The position numbers and the translations under genes were made by a program. The notes under the pieces are model-generated. The model was not told where the DNA came from, ran no database searches, and saw nothing but the letters and a program-made list of their open reading frames with translations. Positions 14,027-15,184 of a stretch of DNA of 15,184 nt are shown one piece after another (position 1 is the first letter of the stretch; each line of letters starts with the position of its first letter). Origin of the DNA: an uncultured Streptococcus sp. (GTDB lineage Bacteria > Bacillota > Bacilli > Lactobacillales > Streptococcaceae); contig CAJPSM010000026.1 of NCBI GenBank assembly GCA_905373305.1, positions 1 through 15,184 on the forward strand, given 5' to 3'.

Positions 14027-15129
14027 GTGAAATATTTGAATAAATTAATTGATATACCTGATGTTGAAAAAAAGATTCAATTAAAAAAATCGTTATCTAG
14101 AGAGATGAGAGTAATGAAGGAGGACTTAAAGCCAAGAAAGTGTTTGCTTTGTGATAAAGATACTACAAGTTTTTGCAACTCTCACACCATTCCACAGTTA
14201 TCGTTAAAAAATATTTCTGATTCTGGCAAGTTGACTCGAGCTGGTTATTTAATAGGGAGCGATCTGTCAGATAATGATAAGGGAGTGAGCAATTCGGGAA
14301 CGATACAAATTATTTGTCGTAAATGTGATTCTTTCTATTTTCAGGAATATGAAAATGAAATGAATCTTACGTCTTATCCTAGCGATAAAATGTTGTCACA
14401 AATTGCATTGAAAAATTTCCTTTTAGAACTAGTTAGAAGGAGGGAGGAAAAATATCATTTTAAAAAATCAATGTCTGATAATACAATCAAGAAGGCTTTA
14501 TACTTAAGAATACCTGAGATTTCTAATAAAACGTTAGAGAATACATCTCAAAAAATAAAAGATCTTCATAATTCTTTTGATTATGATATTGAAGATTTTC
14601 AAAATGAAATTTTACTCCATAAAACTGCTATTGAAAACAATCTTAAAGGAGCATATCAAATTATTTTTCATGAGGTGCTCCCCTATAAGACACCGATAGC
14701 GTTTCAAGGCTCATTAACGTTGATTAGAGATATGTATGAATATCCAGTGAATGATACGAGTAACCATTCAAAAAAAATCGTATTCAGAAGTTGCATCTGG
14801 CTATTTTACCATTAAAAGAAAAGACGATGGTGCTAGCTTTTTATCATAAAAGGGATTGGAAATATAGATCTCTAAAAAGTCAGTTTAACAGTAGCAATCG
14901 ATTGAAGAAACTGGATTTTCTTAATTATTTAATATTTGCTTACACTGAAAACTACTACTTTAGCCCGACAATTAAAGAAAAAATTAGAACAAATGAGAAG
15001 CTTGTGCTACTTAGTCAAGAACTTTTCGGTGAACCTAATTTGGGTCAGTATGTAGGTGTTGATAGTTATAAGAGAGTCGAGCCAGATGAAATTCCTAATT
15101 TTCTTTTAGAAGAGTGGGCTATAATGTAA
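14027..15129 (+). pseudogene. Frameshifted accessory gene with zinc-type cysteine motif, inserted between purL and purF
   Basis: Two overlapping reading frames, 14027-14815 and a second one to 15129, together read as one protein of about 367 residues. They join at a run of eight As (14770-14777); adding one A gives SKKNRIQKLHLAIL and continues in frame. The N-terminal part has CLLC (C39, C42), C50 with SHTIP (H53) and CRKC (C97, C100). This arrangement resembles treble-clef or HNH-like zinc motifs (C-x2-C...H-I/T-P...C-x2-C). A nuclease role is only a guess; I do not recognise the family. The first codon may be GTG at 14027, with a weak ribosome binding site, so the true start is uncertain. 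The region is visibly more AT-rich than purL, suggesting transfer. Expression would have to come from the pur operon or an unseen promoter. Confidence 0.6.
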
Positions 15130-15147
15130 AAATAAAAGGTATAAAAA

Positions 15148-15184
15148 ATGACATACGAAGTAAAATCTCTTAATGAAGAATGTG
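15148..15184 (+). CDS. purF: Amidophosphoribosyltransferase, first 12 codons only
   Basis: The ORF starts MTYEVKSLNEEC and runs off the window. This matches the streptococcal PurF N-terminus as I recall it, where a short propeptide is removed to expose the catalytic cysteine (here C12). PurF catalyses the first committed step of purine synthesis (PRPP plus glutamine to phosphoribosylamine). AAAAGG at 15134-15139 is the ribosome binding site. Its presence shows that the accessory gene is inside the purine operon. Confidence is limited by the short stretch, but the motif and context agree. Confidence 0.75.
   Translation, partial: MTYEVKSLNEEC

Noticed and set aside
14017..14043. Eight-codon ORF (MKVCEIFE) before the accessory gene
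   Set aside because: It is short, not conserved with anything seen here, and may only be the region around an uncertain start; I cannot show a second frameshift.

Overview
The window looks like a chromosomal segment from the Streptococcus mitis/pneumoniae group. The ComA, ComB, AraT, PurC and PurL proteins read as close relatives of the pneumococcal proteins. The gene order (YeiH-like exporter, araT, recO, plsX, acyl carrier protein, small genes, comA, comB, purC, purL, purF) is the pneumococcal order as I remember it. The species assignment is an inference from recall; no search was run.

Layout. Positions 1-577 hold the 5' part of a minus-strand YeiH-family membrane protein. It diverges from a tightly packed plus-strand operon, araT-recO-plsX-acpP (726-3892), with ATGA overlaps at two junctions and a hairpin terminator at 3895-3925. 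From 3926 to 5588 lies an AT-rich accessory block of very small genes. It opens with two tandem 16-codon ORFs, each with a strong ribosome binding site and a match to the SigX (ComX) competence promoter element. A third, decayed copy of the cassette follows. Next comes a bacteriocin-type cluster with three double-glycine-leader peptides and four small membrane proteins of the immunity type. A terminator closes this block. Then comes comAB (5801-9316), behind what looks like a ComE-binding direct repeat, and a second strong terminator.

The window ends in the purine operon: purC (9484-10191), purL (10248-13973) and the first 12 codons of purF (15148 onward). Between purL and purF sits an AT-rich accessory gene with a CxxC...CxxC zinc-type motif. 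It is broken by a one-base frameshift in an A8 run.

How the parts may work together. ComAB exports and trims double-glycine peptides, classically the competence pheromone precursor ComC. The three leader peptides next to it carry the hydrophobic residues at -4, -7 and -12 (two also at -15) that ComA-type peptidase domains read, so ComAB is a plausible exporter for them. The two mini-ORFs appear to be under late (SigX) competence control, while comAB appears to be under early (ComE) control. If so, the block is a competence-linked peptide island. The tandem mini-ORF cassettes are the part I do not recognise from any described system.
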